Source: an uncultured Anaerococcus sp.
Lineage (GTDB): Bacteria > Bacillota > Clostridia > Tissierellales > Peptoniphilaceae
Assembly (NCBI RefSeq): GCF_943908415.1
Contig: NZ_CALTSY010000027.1
Location: forward strand, 1 to 28,557
DNA: 28,557 bases
Direction of reading: 5' to 3'
Shown piece by piece: positions 6,261 to 13,890 of the stretch. A program made the translations under genes and the position numbers. The notes under the pieces were generated by a model, which made no database searches, was not told the DNA's origin, and saw nothing but the letters and a program-made list of their open reading frames with translations. Positions within the stretch are counted from its first letter, which is position 1. Every line of letters begins with the position of its first letter.

Positions 6261-7684
6261 TCTTTGAAAATTTACTCGAAAAAATTGAGTATTTAGAATA
6301 TAAAAAACAAAATAATATAGAATTAGAAGATATAAGCAATAATTCAAAAAATGTAAAAGATTCTGATATATTTGTGGCCGTAGCTGGTAATCTCAGCGAC
6401 GGTCATAAATATATATCAGATGCTATAAAAAATGGGGCCAAGACCATAGTTTATCAAAACGATATAGACTTTGAAGATGGCATCAACTACATCAAAGTTA
6501 GTAATAGTAGAAAGGCCTTATCAGATATATCAAATATTCTAGAGGATTATCCATCAAAAAAGATGACTGTCATAGGTGTTACAGGAACCAATGGCAAGAC
6601 TACAACAGCAACAACCATATACTATCTTATGAAAGAAATCTATGGATCTGCTAGCAATATTGGTACAGATGGGACCTTTATAGGAGATGAGAGGACTGAT
6701 AATGCTAACACTACTCCAGACATCTACCTATTAAATAAGATATTTAACAAAAGCCTAGATGCTGGTATAGATAAGCTAGTCCTTGAGGCATCAAGCCATG
6801 GGCTTGTTCAAAATCGTCTTAATGGAATAGACTTTGACTATGGGATATTTACAAATCTTTCTACAGAGCATTTAGATTACCATAAGACTATGGATAATTA
6901 CTTTGATGCGAAGATGATCTTATTTAAAAATGCAAAAAACAAGATCGTAAATATAGATGACCCATACGGCAAAAAAGCCAAAGAGAGATTCTCTGATGCA
7001 GTAAGCTTTGGTCTAGGAGAAGATGCTGATTATAGGGCGATTGATATAAGTAAAAATGATCTTACAACTGACTTTACGCTAAATGGAGTAGATTTTACTA
7101 TAAACTCCATAGCTGATTATGAAGTCTATAATAAGCTTGCAGCCATTGTTACTTTAAATCTTATGGGGGCAAGCCTTGAGCAAATTGCAGAAAAATTAAG
7201 GGCATTTAAAGGTCTTCCATCTAGATTTGAATATGTAGAAAATGATCTAGGCAAAAATATAATCATAGACTTTGCCCACACACCAAGAGCCTTTGAAGCA
7301 ATCTTTGAGTCCATTCCAAAAGAAGCAAATACCATAGCAGTCTTTGGAATCAATGGCGATAGGAATGCTGATTTTAGAAGACTAATAGGTAATGCTTGTG
7401 CAAAAAACAATGTATTTGCAGTAGTAACTACCGATGACCCTAAGTTCCAAACTTATGAGCAGATTAGAGATGAGATAGTTGTAGGTATTGATGAGCTTGG
7501 TGGGGAGTATGAAGCAATCAAGGACCGTAAAGAGGCTATGACCTACGCTATAAGAAAAGCTAATAAGGGTGATTATATACTCATGCTCGGCAAGGGCGAG
7601 GAGCACTTTATGAAGCTTAATGGCAACGAAAAGACTCCATATAATGAATACGAAACAGTCCTAAAGGCGATAGCAGCTCAATGA
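6257..7684 (+). CDS. murE: MurE-family UDP-N-acetylmuramyl-tripeptide synthetase
   Basis: This Mur ligase adds the third residue to UDP-MurNAc-L-Ala-D-Glu, in the cytoplasm, for peptidoglycan. The domains are in order: N-terminal UDP-binding (DISNNSKNVKDSDIFVAVAG), central ATP domain with P-loop GVTGTNGKTTT (about residues 107-117), ASSHGLVQNRL, TNLSTEHLDYH, and C-terminal domain with FAHTPRAF and VFGINGDR. The amino-acid-specificity site reads TDDPKF where meso-diaminopimelate enzymes have DNPR. The product is therefore probably not DAP-type and may carry Lys or Orn. I prefer TTG at 6257, which overlaps the upstream TGA and has AGAAAGGA 11 nt before it, over ATG 6221, which lacks a ribosome binding site. 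The gene is outside any dcw cluster. Confidence 0.85.
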   Translation: MIFENLLEKIEYLEYKKQNNIELEDISNNSKNVKDSDIFVAVAGNLSDGHKYISDAIKNGAKTIVYQNDIDFEDGINYIKVSNSRKALSDISNILEDYPSKKMTVIGVTGTNGKTTTATTIYYLMKEIYGSASNIGTDGTFIGDERTDNANTTPDIYLLNKIFNKSLDAGIDKLVLEASSHGLVQNRLNGIDFDYGIFTNLSTEHLDYHKTMDNYFDAKMILFKNAKNKIVNIDDPYGKKAKERFSDAVSFGLGEDADYRAIDISKNDLTTDFTLNGVDFTINSIADYEVYNKLAAIVTLNLMGASLEQIAEKLRAFKGLPSRFEYVENDLGKNIIIDFAHTPRAFEAIFESIPKEANTIAVFGINGDRNADFRRLIGNACAKNNVFAVVTTDDPKFQTYEQIRDEIVVGIDELGGEYEAIKDRKEAMTYAIRKANKGDYILMLGKGEEHFMKLNGNEKTPYNEYETVLKAIAAQ

Positions 7685-8889
7685 AAACTTTAGTAATTGG
7701 AGCAGGAGTAGCTGGTCTATTTTTTGCAAGTTTTATGGAAAATAGCGATGTCCTAGTTTTGGATAAAAACGACTTTGCAGGCAGAAAACTTCTAGCAACA
7801 GGTAATGGTCGTTGTAATTTTACCAATTTAAATTATGATTTGGATAAGTTTACATCTTCTAATAAAGACTTTGTAAAATATGTAATGGAGTATTTTACAA
7901 ACAAAGACCTTATAGACTACTTCCATGACATAGGTATAGCCACAACCAATCTCCCATCCGGTAGGTGCTATCCCAAAACTATGAGCAGTAGGACTGTAAG
8001 AGATAGTCTTTACATGGCAGCTAGAGATAGGGCAAAGTTTGTATTTAATGAAGAAGTTTCTGATATTGATTTTAAGAATAAAAAGGTAAAGACATCTAAA
8101 AAGAACTACTCATATGATAAGCTAGTTATAGCAACAGGCGGTATTAGCCTTAAAAACTCTGGCTCAGATGGCGAGATATTTGATCTCATAAAAGATGAGA
8201 TTCCCCTTACAAAAATGACCTATGCCATCACTAACTACGAAACAAAGGAAAAACTATCTAAAAAAGCTAAGGGAACCAAGGTGACTGCGAAGGCTAGCTT
8301 ATTTATAGATGGAGAATTTATAAAAGAATCCACAGATGATGTTATCTTCCAAGACTATGGCCTTACAGGAACAGCTATCCTAGACATATCCAATGACCTA
8401 TCCCTAGGACTTATGGATAATAAAAGATGTGAGATTGCTATAGACCTATTTCCAGAGTATACAAGAGAAAATTTTATAAAATTTTTATCTAAGTTATTAA
8501 AAAAATTCCCAAAAAGGTCTATTAAAGATATATTAATAGGTATAATAAATGAGAAACTAATAGAAGATATACTAAAAATCTCAAAGATTAATCCTAGAAA
8601 GTTAGGAAAAGATTTAGGGAAAAAGGATTTTGATAGCTTGGTAAAAACACTCAAACACTTAAGTTTTAAAGTTAGCAAAATCCATGATAAAGAAAATGCA
8701 CAGGTTAGCATAGGTGGGGTAGATACAAGATATATTGACCCTAAAACCATGGCTTCAACTATATACGAAGATGTGTTTTTTATAGGAGAGTGCCAAGAAG
8801 TGGCAGGAGCTTGTGGTGGCTATAATATTAACTGGGCAGCCTCAACTGCTAAGCTAGCCAGTGACTATATAAGGAGCTTAGATGTTTAA
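7681..8889 (+). CDS. HI0933/YhiN-family NAD(P)/FAD-dependent flavoprotein
   Basis: The 402-residue protein has an N-terminal FAD Rossmann motif (VIGAGVAGLFF, residues 5-15) and the family signature GRKLLATGNGRCNFTN (34-49). SGRCYPKTMSS follows in the middle, and the C-terminal FAD loop is FFIGECQEVAGACGGYN. Length and motif order match the HI0933-like (YhiN/BaiN) group, whose reaction in this operon is unknown. Some members act on bile-acid or other reduced substrates, but that cannot be extended here. The ATG overlaps the murE stop (ATGA), so it is translationally coupled. It has no membrane segments or Fe-S motifs. Confidence 0.88.
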   Translation: MKTLVIGAGVAGLFFASFMENSDVLVLDKNDFAGRKLLATGNGRCNFTNLNYDLDKFTSSNKDFVKYVMEYFTNKDLIDYFHDIGIATTNLPSGRCYPKTMSSRTVRDSLYMAARDRAKFVFNEEVSDIDFKNKKVKTSKKNYSYDKLVIATGGISLKNSGSDGEIFDLIKDEIPLTKMTYAITNYETKEKLSKKAKGTKVTAKASLFIDGEFIKESTDDVIFQDYGLTGTAILDISNDLSLGLMDNKRCEIAIDLFPEYTRENFIKFLSKLLKKFPKRSIKDILIGIINEKLIEDILKISKINPRKLGKDLGKKDFDSLVKTLKHLSFKVSKIHDKENAQVSIGGVDTRYIDPKTMASTIYEDVFFIGECQEVAGACGGYNINWAASTAKLASDYIRSLDV

Positions 8890-10174
8890 AATAAGTAGAA
8901 ACTTAAATGAAATGAAATACAACGGGGAGTCCATAAAACTTGCAATTATAGGAGCAGGTAAGATGGGCACAAGCCTTATCTCACAATTATCCAATATAGA
9001 TGCTATGGAAGTAAAACTTGTCATAGATAGGACACCACAAAAAGCAATAGAAGCTTTAAAAAAATCTGGTGTTTCAGAAGATAGGATCATATATACAGAT
9101 GATTATAATGAAGGATATGAGGTTTTAGAAAAAGGATATGTTTGTGTATCAACCAATTATAGACTTTGCTATAAGCTCTTACAGATAAATGCAGTAGTAG
9201 ACTGTACAGGCAACCCACCTTTCGGTGCAGTTATTGCACGTAAGACTATCCAATATCATAAGCACATGATTTCATTTAATGTGGAATGTGAAGCAACAGT
9301 AGGACCAGTCCTACATGATATGGCAAAAAAGGCAGGAGTAGTATACACAGGAATACTCGGCGATGAGCCAGGAGCCATAATAGACCTATGCGACCAAGCC
9401 TTTGGTATGGGCCTAGATGTTCTTGTAGCTGCAAAGGGCAAGAACAATAGATTGGATGAATACGTAACTCCAGAAGACATCAAGGAAGAGGCTAAAGAAA
9501 AAGACCTTTCTCCAAAGATGTTAACTAGCTTTATAGATGGAACCAATACTATGCTTGAGCTAAACTCCGTATGCAACGCCCTAGGATTTTTACCAGATAC
9601 CTTCGGTTGCCACGGCATAGAAACAAGTCCAGAAACAGCAGTAGAGGACTTTAAACTAAAACAAGATGGTGGAGTTTTAGATAATTATAAGATAGTAGAA
9701 TACTCCAAGGGCATGGCACCAGGAGTATTTATAATCGCAACAAGTGATAAGAAAGATGTTAGAGATCTTATGAAGTTCTTAGGCTTTGGAGATGGTCCAA
9801 ACTATCTAATGTATAGGCCATACCACCTAACAAGTCTAGAAGCTCCTATCACTATCTATAATGCAGTTGTGGAAAATGAACCAACTATAGCACCTATCCA
9901 AGGGCAAGTAGCAGATACAATTACAGTTGCCAAAAGAGATATCAAAGAAGGCGAGACCCTAGATGGTATAGGAAGCGATAAGGTATACGGAAAACTAACC
10001 AGATACACAAGATCCTTAAGTGAAGACCTACTACCAATAGGCATGATAACTCAAAAAACAGTGGCAAAATGCGATATAGCAAAAGACACACTCATTGATA
10101 TGTCTATGGTAGAGATAGATGAAAGAGCAACAATAACAAGACTAAGACGTAGACAAAACTCTATGAAGTTGTAA
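8882..10174 (+). CDS. SAF-domain homoserine-dehydrogenase-like oxidoreductase (COG4091 type)
   Basis: The 430-residue protein has an N-terminal NAD(P) Rossmann fold (LAIIGAGKMGTSL, about 20-32). A homoserine dehydrogenase-like middle follows (VVDCTGNPPFG, FNVECEATVGPVL, LGDEPGAI, CNALGF). A C-terminal SAF domain spans about 340-420 (QGQVADTITVAKRDIKEGE ... LPIGMI). This two-part layout is the predicted homoserine dehydrogenase group distinct from classical Hom, and its true substrate is not settled. A four-carbon polyol or aldehyde related to homoserine/threonine would fit the threonine dehydratase at the head of the operon, but that is inference. AAGGAG lies 5 nt before the ATG. The start overlaps the upstream gene by 8 bp. 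Terminator at 10224. Confidence 0.85.
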   Translation: MFKISRNLNEMKYNGESIKLAIIGAGKMGTSLISQLSNIDAMEVKLVIDRTPQKAIEALKKSGVSEDRIIYTDDYNEGYEVLEKGYVCVSTNYRLCYKLLQINAVVDCTGNPPFGAVIARKTIQYHKHMISFNVECEATVGPVLHDMAKKAGVVYTGILGDEPGAIIDLCDQAFGMGLDVLVAAKGKNNRLDEYVTPEDIKEEAKEKDLSPKMLTSFIDGTNTMLELNSVCNALGFLPDTFGCHGIETSPETAVEDFKLKQDGGVLDNYKIVEYSKGMAPGVFIIATSDKKDVRDLMKFLGFGDGPNYLMYRPYHLTSLEAPITIYNAVVENEPTIAPIQGQVADTITVAKRDIKEGETLDGIGSDKVYGKLTRYTRSLSEDLLPIGMITQKTVAKCDIAKDTLIDMSMVEIDERATITRLRRRQNSMKL

Positions 10175-10223
10175 TAGAGTACTTAGTATTTAATAAGTGT
10201 TTAAAAAAAAGAAAATAAGAAAG

Positions 10224-10267
10224 AATCACTCCCAGAATTCACTTTGATGAATTAGGAGTGATTTTTT
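10224..10267 (+). terminator. Rho-independent terminator of the 5076-10174 operon
   Basis: AATCACTCC and GGAGTGATT form a 9-bp stem followed by T5, 50 bp after the last stop. Confidence 0.85.
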
Positions 10268-10310
10268 ATGCAATAAACTAATAAATTTGCCAGCAAGATA
10301 GAGCAATCAA

Positions 10311-10409
10311 GAGATTTCTCCACTCCGGTCGAAATGGGTGGATCGTCACCTCATTCTGCATTAAGTGGGTTGTGGGCATATAGCATCTCGACCGAAGCGG
10401 AGAGATCTC
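10311..10409 (+). repeat. Dispersed TIR element, short form (99 bp)
   Basis: The left end GAGATTTCTCCACTCCGG plus TCGAAATGGGTGG lacks the CTxxGCTC insert seen in other copies. The right end is CATCTCGACCGAAGCGG plus AGAGATCTC. The interior is shorter than in the 143-147 bp copies. The 10410-10480 stretch that follows shows nothing else. Confidence 0.75.
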
Positions 10410-10480
10410 TATTACTTACTATTACTGGGATATTTTCAAATACTTCTATTAGCCAAATTGGGTAAAGACTTTGATTTATT

Positions 10481-10502
10481 GCAGTAGAAGTGGAGAGATC
10501 TC
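10481..10502 (+). repeat. Right-end fragment of a TIR element
   Basis: Only the end GAAGTGGAGAGATCTC is preserved. It directly precedes the conserved linker, so it is the decayed left partner of the composite repeat. Confidence 0.6.
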
Positions 10503-10621
10503 TGGTGATATCCAGCACTCATATTTTCTAATCGCTTTCATTACTCGAATTTAGTAATTGCCTTATATATGTTACTTTAGCTTATATACATAAATAAAAT
10601 GATCCCTAATTCCAGTATCAA
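10503..10621 (+). repeat. Conserved 119-bp linker, copy 2
   Basis: It aligns over its whole length with 11821-11939 (same length) and with the reverse complement of 16-132. The differences are scattered substitutions. There is no shared ORF. It always joins a right end to a left end of the TIR elements. Confidence 0.75.
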
Positions 10622-10768
10622 GAGATTTCTCCACTCCGCTATGCTCCGGTCGAAATGGGTGGGTGTAGTCACCCCATTCTACTTTAAGTGGGTGGTAATT
10701 ATTGCTTTGGTGAAGTAGAAATGGACGTCATGAGAGTATAACCATCTCGACCGAAGTGGAGAGATCTC
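10622..10768 (+). repeat. Dispersed TIR element, full copy (147 bp)
   Basis: The left end is GAGATTTCTCCACTCCGC with GGTCGAAATGGGTGG, and the right end is ACCATCTCGACCGAAG with GAGAGATCTC. It abuts the 3' end of the hydrolase gene. Because its ends are complementary it may also fold as a terminator for that gene's minus-strand transcript. Confidence 0.75.
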
Positions 10769-10772
10769 CATA

Positions 10773-11576
10773 TTAAATCCTAAACTCTATCCAATTTATT
10801 ATATCTGCTATTACTTCATCTTTTTTCCATTCGTTTAGAATTTCATGGTATAAATTCTTATATAATTTTAATGACAAGTCTTTAGAAGAGATTGCATTAA
10901 AATTTTTAAGAGTATCTTTATAGGAAACAAGACCATCGTCATAACCGTGCATTAGTAGGGCACTATAACTTATATTTTTCGCCTTATCCTTATACCATTC
11001 CAATCCGTCTAGTAAAGCATATACGAGCCCTGCACTATATTTCTTTAGATTTAGTGGGTCTTTTTCGTAGTTTTCAACTACTTCAGTAACTGAACATACT
11101 CCTGGTCCAAGTGTGTTATTTATTTTGTATAATGGATCTAGGTCAGTTGGTATATTTCTAAAACTTTCAGCCTCATCTGATGTTACTGCTCCTGAAGTTA
11201 TTATGCCGGCTAATTTCAAGTCATTATATTTAGCGGCAAATAAACTAACAGCATACCCACCCATGCTATGGCCTAGAACAAAAACTGGCAGATTTGGATT
11301 TTCATCTATAGCTTTTTTAACAACAGTGTAGGTATCATCTACAATTTCATTAAAGTCACTATAGTAGCCACGCTCACCATCAGACTTGCCATGACCTCTA
11401 TGGTCAAATCTATATGTAGATATAGAGCTTTCGTGAAGTTTATTAGCTAAGTAATCATATCTTCCAGAATGTTCAGCTAAGCCGTGAACTATAACAATTA
11501 CTGCTTTTGAATTGTCCATTATTTCCTTGTTTAGAAATAATCTGGTATCATCGAATGAATTAATATAATCTTGCAT
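10773..11576 (-). CDS. Alpha/beta hydrolase, monoacylglycerol-lipase-like (serine aminopeptidase S33 family)
   Basis: The 267-residue protein is a cytoplasmic lysophospholipase/monoglyceride-lipase-like hydrolase. The motifs are clear: HGLAEHSGRY (31-40, oxyanion side), RFDHRGHGKSDG (56-67), nucleophile elbow GHSMGG (102-107, Ser104), acid in HGYDDGLV (Asp213 or Asp214) and the final histidine in NLYHEIL (His244). There is no signal peptide or membrane segment. It probably cleaves monoacylglycerols or lysophospholipids, though the exact ester is not set. The ribosome binding site is GAGGAG 6 nt before the ATG. The gene stands alone, flanked on both sides by same-orientation copies of the dispersed TIR element and the 119-bp linker. 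Confidence 0.88.
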   Translation of the reverse strand: MQDYINSFDDTRLFLNKEIMDNSKAVIVIVHGLAEHSGRYDYLANKLHESSISTYRFDHRGHGKSDGERGYYSDFNEIVDDTYTVVKKAIDENPNLPVFVLGHSMGGYAVSLFAAKYNDLKLAGIITSGAVTSDEAESFRNIPTDLDPLYKINNTLGPGVCSVTEVVENYEKDPLNLKKYSAGLVYALLDGLEWYKDKAKNISYSALLMHGYDDGLVSYKDTLKNFNAISSKDLSLKLYKNLYHEILNEWKKDEVIADIINWIEFRI

Positions 11577-11677
11577 ATCTACTCCTCATTATATATTTGC
11601 CATATTGATACCCGAGATTATTAAATTTCTTAACTGCCTTAAGATAATGGAGGACAATCCATCATAAATTATAGTAT

Positions 11678-11820
11678 GAGATTTCTCCACTCCGCTAGGC
11701 TCCGGTCGAAATGGGTGCGTGTTCGCCCCACTCTTCTTGAAGTGGGGGTGGTGACTGCTTTGGTAAATTAGAAATGGACGTCATGAGAGTAAACCATCTC
11801 GACCGAAGCGGAGAGATCTC
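11678..11820 (+). repeat. Dispersed TIR element, full copy (143 bp)
   Basis: It is closely similar to 10622-10768 inside as well as at the ends (GCTTTGGTAAATTAGAAATGG and GACGTCATGAGAGTA are shared, with small differences). It lies about 100 bp upstream of the hydrolase start in the same orientation. Confidence 0.75.
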
Positions 11821-11939
11821 TGGCGATATCCAGTACTCATATTTTCTAATTGATTTGATCACTCGAAATTAGTAATTACCTTATATACATTACTTTAGCT
11901 TATATACATAAATAAAATAATCTCTAGTTCCAGTATCAA
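11821..11939 (+). repeat. Conserved 119-bp linker, copy 3
   Basis: It starts TGGCGATATCCAGTACTC and ends TTCCAGTATCAA, the same as 10503-10621. It joins elements 11678-11820 and 11940-12108. Confidence 0.75.
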
Positions 11940-12108
11940 GAGATTTCTCCACTCCGCTAGGCTCCGGTCGAAATGGGTGATTGGGTTTTTCCACGATAGT
12001 TCAATAGATAGGAGGATTACTTTATTCCAACTCAAGTAGATGGCTTGCTTGCTTTGTCGCAGACGTGGGTAGCCACATATCCCATCTCGACCGAAGTGGA
12101 GAGATCTC
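11940..12108 (+). repeat. Dispersed TIR element with unrelated interior (169 bp)
   Basis: The ends are the same as the other copies (GAGATTTCTCCACTCCGC and CGACCGAAGTGGAGAG). The internal ~100 bp differs from 10622 and 11678 and carries no ORF. The ends are therefore what is conserved and probably what is recognised. Confidence 0.7.
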
Positions 12109-12125
12109 TGGGATTGAATATTACT

Positions 12126-12190
12126 GAGATTTCTCCACTCCGCTTCGCTCCGGTCGAAATGGGTAGGTGTAGTTACTTCACTTTGTTAAA
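12126..12190 (+). repeat. Left-end fragment of a TIR element
   Basis: It contains the left end (GAGATTTCTCCACTCCGC, GGTCGAAATGGGTAGG) and the first interior bases, then loses similarity. No right end follows. It borders the decayed TetR/IS region. Confidence 0.6.
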
Positions 12191-12282
12191 TAATGATTGA
12201 TAGGAAAAACAGTATTTGAAATTATTAAAAATAAAAAAATTAGAAGGCAAATTAATACAAAAAGTGTTAATTATATGACTGA

Positions 12283-12447
12283 ATATATACTAAAAATTTA
12301 ATAAAAAAAGAATTTATGATTCTTTTAGATAATAAGACACTAGATAATATAACTGTCACTGAATTAGTAAAAAAGTGTAATATTGAAAGAAAGTCTTTTT
12401 ATTATAATTATGAAAATTTAGAACAATTAAGAAAAGAAATAGAATAA
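12283..12447 (+). pseudogene. TetR-family regulator, N-terminal DNA-binding fragment only
   Basis: The frame reads through a helix-turn-helix typical of TetR proteins: FMILLDNKTLDNITVTELV, then KKCNIERKSFYYNYENLEQL. It stops at TAA 12445-12447 after about 55 codons, where TetR proteins run to about 190. The likely original start (ATGACTGAATAT at 12275) is one frame off, so there is a small indel after it. Translation could also start at the internal ATG 12316, giving 43 residues. The fragment ends exactly where IS3-type sequence begins. The ligand-binding domain is gone. Confidence 0.6.
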
Positions 12448-12570
12448 TATATCAAATGGTACAACGAAGACAGGATAAAGACAAAATTAAACGGAATGTC
12501 AGCTATTGAATACAGATTACATTCCGATTTAAATATTATTAAGTTATTCCGTGTTTACGGGTTCAGCTCA
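12448..12570 (+). mobile_element. IS3-family remnant: end of transposase orfB and right terminus
   Basis: The frame YIKWYNEDRIKTKLNG plus MSAIEYRLHS is the conserved C-terminus of IS150/IS3-type DDE transposases (YN..R...KLNG.S..EYR). The remnant finishes with the terminal sequence ACGGGTTCAGCTCA. The same GGGTTCAGCTCA tip ends the remnant at 15690-15963. It is continuous in frame with the TetR fragment, separated by one TAA. Confidence 0.75.
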
Positions 12571-12646
12571 TTTATATGCTTTATTTTCTTGTGGATTTGT
12601 TGATATATATATAACTAAATGTAAAAGTCTTGCTTTATATACGTTT

Positions 12647-12670
12647 AAAGGAGCCAGAACTGGCTCCTTT
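12647..12670 (-). terminator. Terminator of the Rgg-like regulator gene
   Basis: AAAGGAGCCAG and CTGGCTCCTTT form a perfect 11-bp stem with a 2-nt centre, 30 bp past the stop of the minus-strand gene. The T-tail is short (TTTAAAC). It may act in both directions. Confidence 0.7.
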
Positions 12671-12700
12671 AATAATTTATCATTTACTAATATGTATTTT

Positions 12701-13573
12701 TCATTGTTTATTATTTTTAAACCTATTTTCCCAATGATCTAGTATAGTATTATAGACATCTTCTCCTTGATCTTTAGCAATTTCAAGAGATTTTTCTATA
12801 TATTTTTCATATGAAAGATCTAAGCTTTCCAGTATCAAAGCCTTGGTATAAAGCATTACTGGAGAAATATAGGATTTAGGATTAGAACTAAATGATTTAT
12901 TTATATATTCCAAAGCCTTATCTTTTACACCCAGTATATAGTAATCAGCAGCCATGTTATGGAAAACTAGATATTCTATATTATTGTAAGTAGAATTGGA
13001 CTTTTCTATAAACTTATATATATTAATCCTATCTCTTGGTCTTTCTAAAGTTTGAGCATAGTTCATCAAAATTCTATAGTCAATATAATCGTAATAATTA
13101 TTATTAAGATTATCAAAATCAAATTCCCCACCAATATTTAAAGCCTCAAGAATTAATTTTTTTCTAATATAATTATCTTTTTCTTCTATACTTTTTAAGA
13201 ATAGAATTAGCTTATTAGCCTTAGTTTTTATAACTTTTCTTTTAGACTTTTTTAAGATTTCAGTCAAGCTATCAATTTCCTCAGTCATCAAAGATCCATT
13301 AATTCTATCTTTTTTATTTATAGAATTTATAATGAAATCAATTTCGTTAGCATCTCCATAAAAAATATTAAAATAGCACTCAATAAGATCAACTTTATAT
13401 ATGTCTGATAAAATATCAAGCTTATCAAAATCATAGGAATCTCTTCCATTCTCCATCCTAGATATGGTATTAATGTTAATATAGCTTATTTCAGATATGT
13501 CTTCTTGGCTAAAGCCTTTTTTTAGTCTGATATCTTTTAAAGTTTTAGCAAATAATAATTTTTTATCATTCAT
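12701..13573 (-). CDS. Rgg/PlcR-like (RRNPP-type) HTH regulator
   Basis: The 290-residue protein has an XRE-type helix-turn-helix at residues 8-62 (LKDIRLKKGFSQEDISEIS, ISRMENGRDSYDF). It is followed by ~220 residues of helical repeat of TPR kind, including YYILGVKDKALEYINKSF near the end. This is the layout of Rgg, PlcR, PrgX and related regulators that bind short exported peptides. It is transcribed away from the SPASM/ABC transporter genes, sharing a ~90-bp intergenic region, so it is probably their regulator. No obvious cognate signal-peptide gene is visible. Control by a peptide is family knowledge plus context, not shown here. The ribosome binding site is AGGAG 8 nt before the ATG. Confidence 0.78.
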   Translation of the reverse strand: MNDKKLLFAKTLKDIRLKKGFSQEDISEISYININTISRMENGRDSYDFDKLDILSDIYKVDLIECYFNIFYGDANEIDFIINSINKKDRINGSLMTEEIDSLTEILKKSKRKVIKTKANKLILFLKSIEEKDNYIRKKLILEALNIGGEFDFDNLNNNYYDYIDYRILMNYAQTLERPRDRINIYKFIEKSNSTYNNIEYLVFHNMAADYYILGVKDKALEYINKSFSSNPKSYISPVMLYTKALILESLDLSYEKYIEKSLEIAKDQGEDVYNTILDHWENRFKNNKQ

Positions 13574-13662
13574 AACACCAACTCCTAATTTTATAATTAT
13601 ATCATATTTATTGATAATAGTGTATATTAAATTTTGATATGGTAAAGTCCTATCGGAATTGA

Positions 13663-13890
13663 TACAATATATTTAATAAAAACTATGATAATTTATCAGA
13701 ATATTTCAATTATTTGAAAGATTATCATATAAAAGGATGTTCTAATTGTTGGATAAAAGATATTTGTAGCGAATGTCCAGCTTCTTTACTAATTTATAAT
13801 AAAGATAATCTACTAAAACAATGTACTATAAAAAGGAAGCAAAAAGAATATATTATTAGGGATCTAATAAAAAAAGGTGAGATTTATTAA
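13663..13890 (+). pseudogene. C-terminal SPASM fragment of a radical SAM peptide maturase
   Basis: About 75 codons are open from after a TGA at 13660 to TAA at 13888. They carry a cysteine array GCSNCWIKDICSECPASL, then QCTIKRKQKEYI. Spacing C-x2-C-x5-C-x2-C followed by a later C is the auxiliary Fe-S (SPASM) tail of radical SAM enzymes that modify ribosomal peptides. Such enzymes are ~400-480 residues; the SAM-binding CxxxCxxC core is missing, so this is a 5'-deleted remnant. An in-frame ATG at 13639 (MVKSYRN, then TGA) might be the original start joined to the tail by deletion. It overlaps the ABC transporter start (TAATG), so it was coupled to it. Confidence 0.65.

Noticed and set aside
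8355..8750. Minus-strand 131-codon frame within the HI0933-family gene
   Set aside because: It is fully antisense to a well-conserved protein and has no recognisable motif.
10311..12190. Repeated GAGATTTCTCCACTCC sequences as a possible CRISPR array
   Set aside because: Spacing is irregular (about 80-170 bp), units alternate in orientation as element ends, and the linker between them is itself conserved rather than variable. No cas genes are present.
12551..12742. Plus-strand 63-codon frame after the IS3 remnant
   Set aside because: It starts inside the IS tip, runs through the terminator hairpin at 12647 into the antisense of the Rgg-like gene, and has no ribosome binding site.
13639..13662. 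MVKSYRN as an SHP-type signal peptide for the Rgg-like regulator
   Set aside because: It is seven residues, not hydrophobic, and without a ribosome binding site. It is more likely the leftover start of the deleted maturase gene.
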